Origin: Bacteroidota bacterium
GTDB taxonomy: Bacteria; Bacteroidota; Bacteroidia; Flavobacteriales_D; Crocinitomicaceae
NCBI GenBank assembly: GCA_016192075.1
Contig: JACPUU010000022.1
Location: forward strand, 124,001 to 188,000
Length of the DNA stretch: 64,000 bases
Direction of reading: 5' to 3'
The notes beneath the pieces are model-generated. The model was not told the DNA's origin, did no database searches, and was given only the letters and a program-made list of their open reading frames with translations. The first letter of the stretch is position 1. Each line of letters begins with the position of its first letter. A program made the position numbers and the translations under genes. This document shows positions 1 to 8,192 of this stretch, piece after piece.

Positions 1-1630
1 TTGCGCCCGCAGAAAAATTCTGACCGGTGTTGGAAATAACAACGCCTTTGTATTCTGTTTCAGCCAGGTCAATGGCTTTATTGATACCTTGTAATACGCC
101 GCCGCCAATGGTATTCATTTTGGTATGAAATTCCACATTCAGAATTCCGTCTCCCAAATGCACAATATGACAATCTGCATTTTTCCAAACCGTGTTGGTG
201 TCTCTCAAATTATCCAGGAACAGTAAGTTTTCAGTTCCAGGAATTGATTTATAGGTTTCGCTGGTAATGTCATAAAATTTGCGCACACCATTTTCTATTC
301 TGAAGAATGATTTATTACCCGCAGCAATCATTTTTGTGACCCAGGCAGCCGGTGTTTTGCCATGTTCTTTCATCATGGCTATGCCTTTTTCAACACCCAG
401 AATATCCCAGGTTTCAAAAGGGCCTAACTCCCAGCCAAAGCCGGCCTTGAGCGCATCGTCAATTTTATAAATATCATCGGTAATTTCAGGTATGCGGTAG
501 GATACATACGAGAATAAACCTGAAAATAATTTTCTGAAAAACTGTCCAGCTTTGTCCTGTGCACCTAACAACATTTTGGTACGTGTTGCCAGATCATCTA
601 CCGTTTTGGTTTGCGACAGAATTGGAAAATCAGATTTTTTCTTTGGTTCGTACTCCAGTGTTTTCAAATTCAGGGAGAGAATTTCGCTGTCAGCTCCTTT
701 TGAAACTTTTTTGTAAAATCCTTGTTTTGTTTTTGAACCCAGCCATTTATTATCTATCATTTTTTTGATGTACGAAGGCAGTTTAAACTGGTCTTTTTCT
801 TCGTCATTCGGTAAGTTGGCTGCCAGACCATTGGCCACGTGAACAAGCGTATCAAGCCCTACCACATCACAGGTTCTGAAGGTTGCTGATTTGGGTCTTC
901 CTAAAACAGGTCCGGTTAATTTATCCACCTCATCAATGGTTAAGTCCATTTCTTCAACGGTGTGGAACAAAGACATAATAGCGTAAACACCTACCCGGTT
1001 GGCAATAAACGCCGGCGTATCTTTACACAATACGGTTTTCTTACCCAGGAAACGGGCGCCGTAATGCATCAGAAAATCGACAATTGCAGGATCTGTTTTT
1101 GGTGTTGGAATAATTTCAAGCAAACGCAGATAGCGTGGTGGATTAAAGAAATGCGTTCCGCAGAAATTTTTCTGAAAATCATCACTTCGTCCTTCTAACA
1201 TCAGGTGAATTGGAATACCGGATGTATTGGACGATATCAGCGTGCCTGGTTTTCTGAACCTGTCTGCTTTTTCAAGAATGAGCTGCTTAATATCCAGGCG
1301 TTCAACAACCACTTCAATAACCCAATCGTATGCATTTATTTTTGCAAAATCATCGTCAAAATTTCCGGTGGTGATTCTTTTTGCAAATACCGCATGATAA
1401 AGCGGGGCCGGTTTTGATTTAATGCAGTTGGTTAATGAATCATTGACAATGCGGTTTCTGACATTTTTATGCTCCAGGGATAGTCCTGACGCTTTTTCTT
1501 TATCATTCAGTTCACGCGGAACCATATCGAGCAATAACACTTCACAACCAATATTTGCAAAGTGGCAGGCAATGGCAGATCCCATAACACCTGAACCAAG
1601 AACCGCTACTTTTTTAATTTTTCTATTCAT
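1..1630 (-). CDS. 3-hydroxyacyl-CoA dehydrogenase / enoyl-CoA hydratase (partial, C-terminus beyond window)
   Basis: Multifunctional fatty-acid beta-oxidation enzyme: it hydrates trans-2-enoyl-CoA and oxidises the resulting L-3-hydroxyacyl-CoA with NAD+. The ATG is at 1630 and 543 codons are visible before the window edge. The N-terminus has a Rossmann NAD site (VAVLGSGVMGS, GxGxxG pattern), followed by the 3HCDH C-terminal signature DTPAFIANRVG, a second helical dehydrogenase domain, and the beginning of a crotonase domain (ending ISNTGQNFSAGA) at the edge. Dehydrogenase-before-hydratase is the FadN-like order, opposite to E. coli FadB. The ATG overlaps the stop of the upstream MarR gene (ATGA at 1630-1627), so the two are translationally coupled. 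In related genomes a thiolase and an acyl-CoA dehydrogenase usually follow; here they would lie outside the window. Confidence 0.92.
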   Translation of the reverse strand, partial: MNRKIKKVAVLGSGVMGSAIACHFANIGCEVLLLDMVPRELNDKEKASGLSLEHKNVRNRIVNDSLTNCIKSKPAPLYHAVFAKRITTGNFDDDFAKINAYDWVIEVVVERLDIKQLILEKADRFRKPGTLISSNTSGIPIHLMLEGRSDDFQKNFCGTHFFNPPRYLRLLEIIPTPKTDPAIVDFLMHYGARFLGKKTVLCKDTPAFIANRVGVYAIMSLFHTVEEMDLTIDEVDKLTGPVLGRPKSATFRTCDVVGLDTLVHVANGLAANLPNDEEKDQFKLPSYIKKMIDNKWLGSKTKQGFYKKVSKGADSEILSLNLKTLEYEPKKKSDFPILSQTKTVDDLATRTKMLLGAQDKAGQFFRKLFSGLFSYVSYRIPEITDDIYKIDDALKAGFGWELGPFETWDILGVEKGIAMMKEHGKTPAAWVTKMIAAGNKSFFRIENGVRKFYDITSETYKSIPGTENLLFLDNLRDTNTVWKNADCHIVHLGDGILNVEFHTKMNTIGGGVLQGINKAIDLAETEYKGVVISNTGQNFSAGA

Positions 1631-2076
1631 TTCTGATTCTCTTTTTTATCTACTAATAACTCTGTGAGTAATTCATCAATTTTATAACTTACATCGAAAA
1701 AGGCTGCAACTTTAGCTTTTGGAATGCGGTCATACAATTTCTGGTTAAAATCCAAAACCACATCGCGGGCAATTTTTCGCTTTTCAATACCTTCTTCAGT
1801 CAAAAAAACCAACGATTTGCGTTTATCCACTTTATCGGGTTCACGGTAAATAAGCCCTTTGTCTTCCATGCTTTTCAGCGTACGTGATAAACTCGTAGGC
1901 TCCATTCCCATTTTAGGTCCGAGGGATGTACTCGGTGTTCCGTCCCGCTCCACATTCATCAAAATGAATCCCCACGAAAAGGTCATCTTATATTTGGCCG
2001 CAACCTGGTTGTAATAACGGGAAATTTTAAACCAGTTATTCCGTACATGAAATTCAAATAATTGCTCCTTATTCAT
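1627..2076 (-). CDS. MarR-family transcriptional regulator
   Basis: Winged-helix regulator of 149 aa. The core shows the MarR recognition helix and wing (MEPTSLSRTLKSMEDKGLI, then a DKRKS wing loop and LTEEG). I chose the ATG at 2076; an in-frame GTG at 2094 would add six residues (MSRDSK) and cannot be excluded. It is the first gene of an operon with the beta-oxidation enzyme, overlapping it by ATGA, so it probably controls fatty-acid degradation in response to a fatty acid or acyl-CoA (inference). A perfect 14-bp palindrome 42 bp upstream of the ATG is a strong candidate operator for autoregulation. Confidence 0.92.
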   Translation of the reverse strand: MNKEQLFEFHVRNNWFKISRYYNQVAAKYKMTFSWGFILMNVERDGTPSTSLGPKMGMEPTSLSRTLKSMEDKGLIYREPDKVDKRKSLVFLTEEGIEKRKIARDVVLDFNQKLYDRIPKAKVAAFFDVSYKIDELLTELLVDKKENQK

Positions 2077-2117
2077 CTTACTGTCTCTGCTCACCCTAAA
2101 GGTAATAAATATTTTTG

Positions 2118-2131
2118 TTATGCGCGCATAA
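2118..2131. promoter_or_regulatory. Perfect 14-bp palindrome, candidate MarR operator
   Basis: TTATGCGCGCATAA is identical to its own reverse complement. It lies in the divergent gap between the MarR gene and the S9 peptidase gene. MarR dimers bind palindromes of this size, usually near their own promoter. That the local MarR protein binds here is inference. Confidence 0.6.
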
Positions 2132-2198
2132 TTACTAAAAAATATTCATTTTTTTTGGCGTTCTTCGCAGATACCTTTTATTCTCAATTCTTTATTGC

Positions 2199-4553
2199 AT
2201 GAAAAAAATCTGTTTTTTGCTTTTGGCATGCCTGTTTCTGGCTGATTTCAATTCATTTAGCCAACCACAGCTGGACCAGGTAATGGCCGGAAACAGTTTT
2301 ATTGGCTTTCAGCCCCAGGACATTGTTTGGGCACCTAACAGCCAGTTTATTTATTTCAGATGGAAACACGAAAATGAAACGGTTGCGCCCTACTACGCCT
2401 ATTCCCTGGCTGAGAAAAAATACCGCAAGCTAACTCCTGAAGAGACCTTGCAACTACCTGTTGACGGATACATAACCAGTGATCAGCACACGCAAACGGT
2501 ATTTACCAAAGGTAATTACCTCTATACCTGGACACCCAAAACAACTTCCCTGCTCTATTCAAACTATGGAAACTACCATGTTCACGCTGTTTTAGATAAA
2601 GACAGAATACTGCTGCGTGACGGTGATAATTTATTTCTTCTGGACAAAACCAGCCTCTCTATTCAGCAAATCACCAATTTCCAGAAAGGGAACAAACCCG
2701 GTGAACGCGCGTCTGATAATTTTCTGGACAACCAGCAGGAAGAGCTTTTTGAAATAGTGCGCACCGATCAAAAGAGAGCCGATGACCGCAAAAAATTTGA
2801 TGAAACCTATACTCCAAAGGAACTTACACCGGTTTACCTGGAAGGTAAATTTCTGAGTTTTATCAGCATCAATCCACAACTGACACATGTTGTTTTTGGG
2901 TTGGATAAATATCCTGAAGATACCTATACCCATATTGAAGAGTATGTTACGGCTGATGGTTATTCCCGCGCTGTAAATGCGCGCCCTAAAGTGGGCTCTG
3001 AAGATCCTGTTCATGAAATCTATGTCTGGAATTTAAAAGCAGATACCTGCTTTCAGTTAAAAACCAATGATCTTACCGGTATTTTCAAAAAGCCGGAATT
3101 TTTGAAAGAATATGCCGGGGATGATTTTAATCCGGATCTGACAAATCCAAAAAAAGTAATTTTTCACAATCACGGCTTTAACAATGCCGGCACCAAATGT
3201 TTGCTTGAAATTAAATCATACGATTCCAAAGACCGGTGGATTGCCTGCTATGATACCGCCAGCTTTTCACTGACCGGATTCGAATACCAGCACGATGAAA
3301 AATGGATTGGCGGCCCTGGCATTTCTGGCTGGAAAACAGAAGCCGGAAATGTTGGCTGGATTGATGATCACACGGCTTTTTTCCAATCCGAGGTCTCCGG
3401 CTATTCGCACCTCTATACCTGTGTCCTGGATGATCACAAAAACGACCAGCCAAAGACCCGCGCACTCACCTCCGGAAATTTTGAAATTCATCAGGCTTAT
3501 CTCTCAAAAGATAAAACGCGTTTTTTTATTTCTGCCAATAAAAATCACCCCGGCAACCGTGAATTCTATGTCCTCGATATAGCAACCGCAAAACTCACGC
3601 CCGTACTTACGAAAGATGGAAACCATGATGTGTATGTTTCACCCGATGAAAAATGGCTGGCAGTTAATTATTCGTACAAAAACAAACCCTGGGAATTGTA
3701 TTTAGCACCCCTCGAAGAAAACAGTGAACCGGTTCAGCTCACCCATTCAACAACGCCCGAATTTAACCAATACGCCTGGCGGTCACCCGAGGTTATCAGC
3801 TTTCTTGCAGCCGATGGTACACCGGTTTATGCCCGGCTTTATGAACCAAAAGCAGATGTAAAAAACGGCGCGGCAGTGCTGTTCGTTCACGGTGCAGGTT
3901 ACCTGCAGAATGCCCATAACTGGTGGAGTAGTTACTACCGTGAATTTATGTTTAACAACCTGCTTGCCGATAAAGGATATACGGTACTGGATATTGACTA
4001 TCGCGCCAGCGAGGGGTACGGCCGTGATTTCAGAACAGCCATATACCGCCACATGGGAGGTACTGATTTGTCAGATCACCTCGACGGACGAAAACTGCTG
4101 ATTGAAAAATACGGTATTGACTCAACACGTGTTGGAATCTACGGTGGTTCATACGGTGGATTTATTACGCTGATGGCAATGCTTACAACACCCGGAAAAT
4201 TTAAATGCGGTGCCGCTTTAAGATCTGTCACTGACTGGGCACATTACAATCATGAATACACGTCCAATATTCTCAATACCCCGGAGGAAGATCCGGTTGC
4301 ATACAAACAAAGTTCGCCCATTTATTTTGCAGCAGGTTTAGAAGGAAAACTACTGATGCTGCATGGTATGGAAGATGATAATGTTCAATACCAGGATGTG
4401 GTAAGACTCAGCCAGCGTTTTATTGAACTCAAAAAGAAAAACTGGGATTTGATCGGATACCCGGTTGAATCACATGGATTTGTTGAAACCACCAGTTGGA
4501 TTGATGAATACCGGCGGATTATGGAACTTTTTGATGAAGAACTGACAAAATAA
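2199..4553 (+). CDS. S9-family prolyl oligopeptidase (DPP IV-like), secreted
   Basis: A 784-aa serine peptidase expected to remove dipeptides (X-Pro or X-Ala type) from peptide N-termini in the periplasm or at the cell surface. The N-terminal signal peptide is roughly residues 1-21 (MKKICFLLLACLFLADF...). Residues ~30-520 form a DPP IV-type beta-propeller and ~530-784 an alpha/beta-hydrolase domain. The catalytic serine is S651 in GGSYGG, the acid is D726 or D727 in EDDNVQ, and the histidine is H759 in ESHGF, the order expected for S9. Length matches DPP IV relatives (700-800 aa). The gene is monocistronic: divergent from the MarR gene and convergent with the SBBP-repeat gene. The exact substrate preference (DPP IV versus other S9B/C members) cannot be read from motifs alone. 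Confidence 0.93.
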   Translation: MKKICFLLLACLFLADFNSFSQPQLDQVMAGNSFIGFQPQDIVWAPNSQFIYFRWKHENETVAPYYAYSLAEKKYRKLTPEETLQLPVDGYITSDQHTQTVFTKGNYLYTWTPKTTSLLYSNYGNYHVHAVLDKDRILLRDGDNLFLLDKTSLSIQQITNFQKGNKPGERASDNFLDNQQEELFEIVRTDQKRADDRKKFDETYTPKELTPVYLEGKFLSFISINPQLTHVVFGLDKYPEDTYTHIEEYVTADGYSRAVNARPKVGSEDPVHEIYVWNLKADTCFQLKTNDLTGIFKKPEFLKEYAGDDFNPDLTNPKKVIFHNHGFNNAGTKCLLEIKSYDSKDRWIACYDTASFSLTGFEYQHDEKWIGGPGISGWKTEAGNVGWIDDHTAFFQSEVSGYSHLYTCVLDDHKNDQPKTRALTSGNFEIHQAYLSKDKTRFFISANKNHPGNREFYVLDIATAKLTPVLTKDGNHDVYVSPDEKWLAVNYSYKNKPWELYLAPLEENSEPVQLTHSTTPEFNQYAWRSPEVISFLAADGTPVYARLYEPKADVKNGAAVLFVHGAGYLQNAHNWWSSYYREFMFNNLLADKGYTVLDIDYRASEGYGRDFRTAIYRHMGGTDLSDHLDGRKLLIEKYGIDSTRVGIYGGSYGGFITLMAMLTTPGKFKCGAALRSVTDWAHYNHEYTSNILNTPEEDPVAYKQSSPIYFAAGLEGKLLMLHGMEDDNVQYQDVVRLSQRFIELKKKNWDLIGYPVESHGFVETTSWIDEYRRIMELFDEELTK

Positions 4554-4582
4554 AAAAGGAGACCGGTTAATGATCTCCTTTT
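4554..4582 (-). terminator. Hairpin between convergent genes (Rho-independent-like)
   Basis: A 9-bp perfect stem (4554-4562 with 4574-4582; AAAAGGAGA/TCTCCTTTT) with an 11-nt loop. Read on the minus strand, the stem runs into a T-rich tail, so it best terminates the SBBP-repeat gene. The U-rich arm may also serve the plus-strand peptidase gene, which ends at 4553. Confidence 0.7.
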
Positions 4583-4602
4583 CGAAAAAAAAATGCCTTC
4601 AA

Positions 4603-7600
4603 TTATTGTTTGATAATTCGTTTTGAAATAACCTGGTCACCTTTCACAAACTGCAGCGCATACGTTCCGCTTGAAAGATGATTCAGATCCAGGGTATTTA
4701 TGCCGCTTACCAGATTGGTTTCTACCTGTGCAACGGTTCCGTCTATTGAAACAATCAAAAGCTGATCAATTCCTTCTTCCAGCTCAATGGTTAACATACC
4801 TTGTGTTGGATTCGGATAAATGCGCAGCATCATTTCATTTGTTTCAGCAATACCTACATCAAAAATGACAATGATGTTTGATCCGTCAGAGAAACTTGAA
4901 CAGCCGTTTGAATCTGTATAAAGAACGGTGTATCCGCCATTCTGACCTACCGTAGCATAATTCACGGTATCATTGGTTTCACCCAAAATAGGATTTCCGT
5001 TTACATACCATTGGTTGCCTGTTGGGTAAGATGAGAAAATGAATACACTGTCCAAAGTAATTACAGGTGGTGTAGGTAACGGGTTAACCGTAACGGTTAC
5101 ATCATCGGTATTGCTGCAGCCGTTTGCATCAGTTGCGGTAAGATAATACGTGGTTGTAGCAGTTGGTTCTGCCCACGGATCTGCAACTACAAAATCAGAC
5201 AGGGTTGTATTAAAGGTCCACACATAAATTGTTCCGCCTGTTCCATTTAACTGCGTACTGTCACCAATACAAATTGCAACATCAGGGCCTGCAGAAATTG
5301 TAGGGAGTGGATTGATGGCTACCGTTACCTGCGCTGAATTTTCACAGCCGTTTACATCCTGGCCGGTTACAAAATAGGTGGTAGGTCCGCCGGGTGACGC
5401 ATTTGGGTTGGAAATATTTGTTGCCGAAAGGCTTGCATTGGGCGCCCAGGTATAAGTACTTGCACCGGTAGCCTGCAGCTGAATGGTTCCGCCAACACAA
5501 ACAGAGGTATCCGGTCCGGCTGATACATTTGGTAATGTATTCACAAAAACAACCACCTGATCGGTATTTGAACAGCTATTGATATCTGTTCCTTCAACGG
5601 TATAGGTTGTTGTTACTAGCGGTGACGCAAATGGATTGGAGATGCTTGTAGAAGATAAGGTTGGATCTGCATTCCAGGTGTAACTGATACCTCCGGTAGC
5701 AAAAATCTGAACACTTTCACCCTCACAAATTGTTTTATCAACCCCTGCACTGATACCTGGCAGGTTGATGGTAGAAATAGTTACCGAATCAATGTTAGAG
5801 CAACCATTTGCATCTGTTCCGGTCACAAAATATTCTGTTTGTGACATTGGTGTTGCAACCGGGTTTGGAATATTCAATGCAGAAAGACTTGGGCTTGAAT
5901 TCCACAAATAGGAATTAGCTCCGGTAGCATTCAGCGGCCATGGATCACCCACGCAAACCTGTCCGTCAGAACCGGCATTTACAGCCGGAAGTGCGTAAAG
6001 TGAACCTACCAGTGTGTCTTTATCCTGGCAGCCGTTTACATCTGTTCCGGTTACAATGTAAGAGGTTGTTCCCGTTGGTGTGGCATCCGGATTTGGAATA
6101 TTTAATTGTGAAAGTGTCACATCTACATTCCAAAGATACGTAGAAGCACCGGTGGCATTTAACGGTTCTGAATCACCCGGACAAACGGTAAAATCAGATC
6201 CGGCATTTACCGTTGGAAGTCCGTTAATAGCAACCGTTGCGTTGGCTGAATTCTGACATCCGTTTACATCTGTAATGGTAACGGTATACGTACCGGCTGA
6301 TGTCACTGTGATTGAATTGGATGTTGCTGTAGTACTCCACAAATAAGAACTGTAAATGTCCGTAGAAAGAACCACATCACCTCCGGTACAGAAAGTAAGC
6401 GGACCATCTGCATAAATAGTAGGTACCGGAATGGCATTGACCACAACCACTACGGTATCATAATCAATACATCCGGTTGCACTTTCACTGCTTACGAGGT
6501 AGGTTGTTGTTGTTGTTGGATCAACGTTTACAGTTGAACACGAGGTACAGGACAAACTACCGGCATCACCACTGGAAACAGACCAGGTAATATTAATTCC
6601 ACCGGTTGCTGTCAGGTTTACATTCTGCCCGGCACAAATTGCCTCATCTGCTCCGCCAAGGGTTTCAAGCTGGCAATATTTAATGGTGCTGTAATCCAGG
6701 TTTGTAGAAGGGCCACCGTGCGATTTTCCGGTAACGAAAATATTTTCTGTCGGATCCAGTTTCATTCGGATAGCCTGATCAGACAGCGAAGACGGGCCAT
6801 CAAAACTGGTTTCCCAGATCATGTTTCCGGAAAGATCATATTTCAGCGTGGTGTAATCGTTGTTGGTTGCACTTTCATAACTATAACCGGTTACATATAA
6901 ATTACCACTTCCGCCCAGCACAATATCGGTTGCTTCATCAAATCCCAAACCGGTGGATGAGTAACTGTCTGACCACTGCAATGTACCTGCTGAATTGTAT
7001 GCCATGGTATGGTAATCTTCACTGCTTGCGAGTGACTTACTTCTGCCGGTTACATAAATAGCATTGGTTGCCATATCAACATCCAGCGCATTAATTCGAT
7101 CAAGCGCCTCAGCATCTCCTGAATAAATCTGCAGCCATTGAAACGTTCCGGCATTATTAAACTTCATCAGCAAATAATCTTCCTCGTCCTGAACGGTGGT
7201 GAACCCCTGCCCGCCAACAATAATATTACCGGCAGCATCCAGTTTCATGGCGTGTGGTGTATCCAGCTTACCAAAGCCGGAATCATGGGTAACACTATAC
7301 GTCAAAGCACCGGCTGGTGTAAATTTCAGAATCAGAAAATCAACATACGTTGTAGCGGTAGAAAATTCTGAGTGACCTGCTACGTAAATGTTTCCGGCAG
7401 CATCTGTTACAACTACTTTACCTTCATCATTGAGAGTGGTACCATCTGAATAACTCCACTGAAAAGTTCCGGCGGAATTGTATTTTAATACAATGTAGTC
7501 AATGTCAGTGGTCGAAAAAGAATAGGTACCGGTTACAATAACATTATTGGATGCATCAACGGTTACATCTTTACCGCCGTCAAAAAGCGTCGAACCGGTG

Positions 7601-8019
7601 TTCAGAACAGACCAGATTTCAACACCGGTTGTACCGTTGTATTTTACCGTGGCAATGTCATAATCTGAACCTGATACAAACCGGTAGCCGGTAATAATTA
7701 CGTCATTATTGCCGTCGAGCACAATTGCAGTCGCTTCATCAATTCCGGCTCCGCCGTAAGAGGTCCGCCAGATTTCATTTCCGTCCGGATCGTACTTTAC
7801 CGTTACCATGTCATAACTGGTGCCGTTGTAGGATGAACCTGTTACGTATGTATTACCTGCTGCATCCAGTGCAAGATCGGAAGCTTTATCAATAAAATTT
7901 CCGGTAGGATCATTCAACCGGGCTTCCCACTGTACGTTGATTTGTGAGAACAAATTAATACTAACAAAAGAAAAAAGTACAAGAGTCGAAATTCTTGTCA
8001 TAAGTCGTTTTTTAATCAT
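4603..8019 (-). CDS. SBBP beta-propeller / Ig-repeat protein with type A T9SS sorting domain
   Basis: A 1138-aa surface or secreted repeat protein. The start is ambiguous between ATG 8019 and ATG 8001 (MTRISTLVLFSF...); both give a signal peptide ending near LFSQ. Residues ~35-430 hold about eight SBBP repeats of ~50 aa with the recurring pattern DAAGNxYVTGxS...DYxTxKY, likely a beta-propeller. Residues ~460-980 hold Ig-like modules, five of them near-regular (75-77 aa, each with C-x-G at the start and NGC near the end, often with YLWN/YTW). The last ~75 residues (from RIYPNPTQG to KRIIKQ) are a 'Por secretion tail' (TIGR04183-type) domain, the type A signal recognised by the T9SS and usually removed on export. 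Function beyond adhesion or binding is unknown. It is the only type A cargo recognised in the window. Confidence 0.88.
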   Translation of the reverse strand: MIKKRLMTRISTLVLFSFVSINLFSQINVQWEARLNDPTGNFIDKASDLALDAAGNTYVTGSSYNGTSYDMVTVKYDPDGNEIWRTSYGGAGIDEATAIVLDGNNDVIITGYRFVSGSDYDIATVKYNGTTGVEIWSVLNTGSTLFDGGKDVTVDASNNVIVTGTYSFSTTDIDYIVLKYNSAGTFQWSYSDGTTLNDEGKVVVTDAAGNIYVAGHSEFSTATTYVDFLILKFTPAGALTYSVTHDSGFGKLDTPHAMKLDAAGNIIVGGQGFTTVQDEEDYLLMKFNNAGTFQWLQIYSGDAEALDRINALDVDMATNAIYVTGRSKSLASSEDYHTMAYNSAGTLQWSDSYSSTGLGFDEATDIVLGGSGNLYVTGYSYESATNNDYTTLKYDLSGNMIWETSFDGPSSLSDQAIRMKLDPTENIFVTGKSHGGPSTNLDYSTIKYCQLETLGGADEAICAGQNVNLTATGGINITWSVSSGDAGSLSCTSCSTVNVDPTTTTTYLVSSESATGCIDYDTVVVVVNAIPVPTIYADGPLTFCTGGDVVLSTDIYSSYLWSTTATSNSITVTSAGTYTVTITDVNGCQNSANATVAINGLPTVNAGSDFTVCPGDSEPLNATGASTYLWNVDVTLSQLNIPNPDATPTGTTSYIVTGTDVNGCQDKDTLVGSLYALPAVNAGSDGQVCVGDPWPLNATGANSYLWNSSPSLSALNIPNPVATPMSQTEYFVTGTDANGCSNIDSVTISTINLPGISAGVDKTICEGESVQIFATGGISYTWNADPTLSSTSISNPFASPLVTTTYTVEGTDINSCSNTDQVVVFVNTLPNVSAGPDTSVCVGGTIQLQATGASTYTWAPNASLSATNISNPNASPGGPTTYFVTGQDVNGCENSAQVTVAINPLPTISAGPDVAICIGDSTQLNGTGGTIYVWTFNTTLSDFVVADPWAEPTATTTYYLTATDANGCSNTDDVTVTVNPLPTPPVITLDSVFIFSSYPTGNQWYVNGNPILGETNDTVNYATVGQNGGYTVLYTDSNGCSSFSDGSNIIVIFDVGIAETNEMMLRIYPNPTQGMLTIELEEGIDQLLIVSIDGTVAQVETNLVSGINTLDLNHLSSGTYALQFVKGDQVISKRIIKQ
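5090..6215 (-). repeat. Tandem Ig-like coding repeats (about 5 x 225-231 bp)
   Basis: Inside the SBBP/Ig gene, five consecutive modules of 75-77 codons repeat with the motifs VCxG, STYxWN, NPxAxP and GTDxNGC. Copy starts fall near + strand 6190, 5960, 5730, 5505 and 5275. The similarity suggests relatively recent module duplication. Boundaries are approximate. Confidence 0.7.
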
Positions 8020-8136
8020 TTCAATCTGCTAAGATAGATAAAATTTAGTCGAATCAAAAATTCAGAAAGACAAAACGCCTAATTAACGGGATGAATACCT
8101 TAAATCGTTAGATAATACAACTAAAATTTGGTAATC

Positions 8137-8162
8137 CGCTAGATTATTAATAATTTCGCTAG
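8137..8162. promoter_or_regulatory. Palindrome flanked by direct repeats upstream of the T9SS adhesin cluster
   Basis: A perfect 12-bp palindrome ATTATTAATAAT (8143-8154) sits between two copies of CGCTAG (8137-8142 and 8157-8162, 20 nt apart). The site ends 30 nt before the ATG at 8193. It could be an operator or part of the promoter of the first adhesin unit. No factor can be assigned. Confidence 0.4.
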
Positions 8163-8192
8163 TTGAACTCCTTGAAAAAAACGGGTCTAAGC

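Noticed and set aside
2631-3014. Open frame antisense to the S9 peptidase gene (127 codons, minus strand)
   Set aside because: It lies wholly opposite a well-supported gene and its translation shows no family motif; typical of a shadow frame.
8163-8192. Longer N-terminus from a TTG start for the unit 1 adhesin (also 15610, 20049, 24775, 26870, 28674, 31146, 32469, 49254 for other genes)
   Set aside because: In each case an ATG just downstream begins a proper signal peptide or conserved N-terminus, and several of the TTG codons lie inside promoter motifs or the preceding gene.
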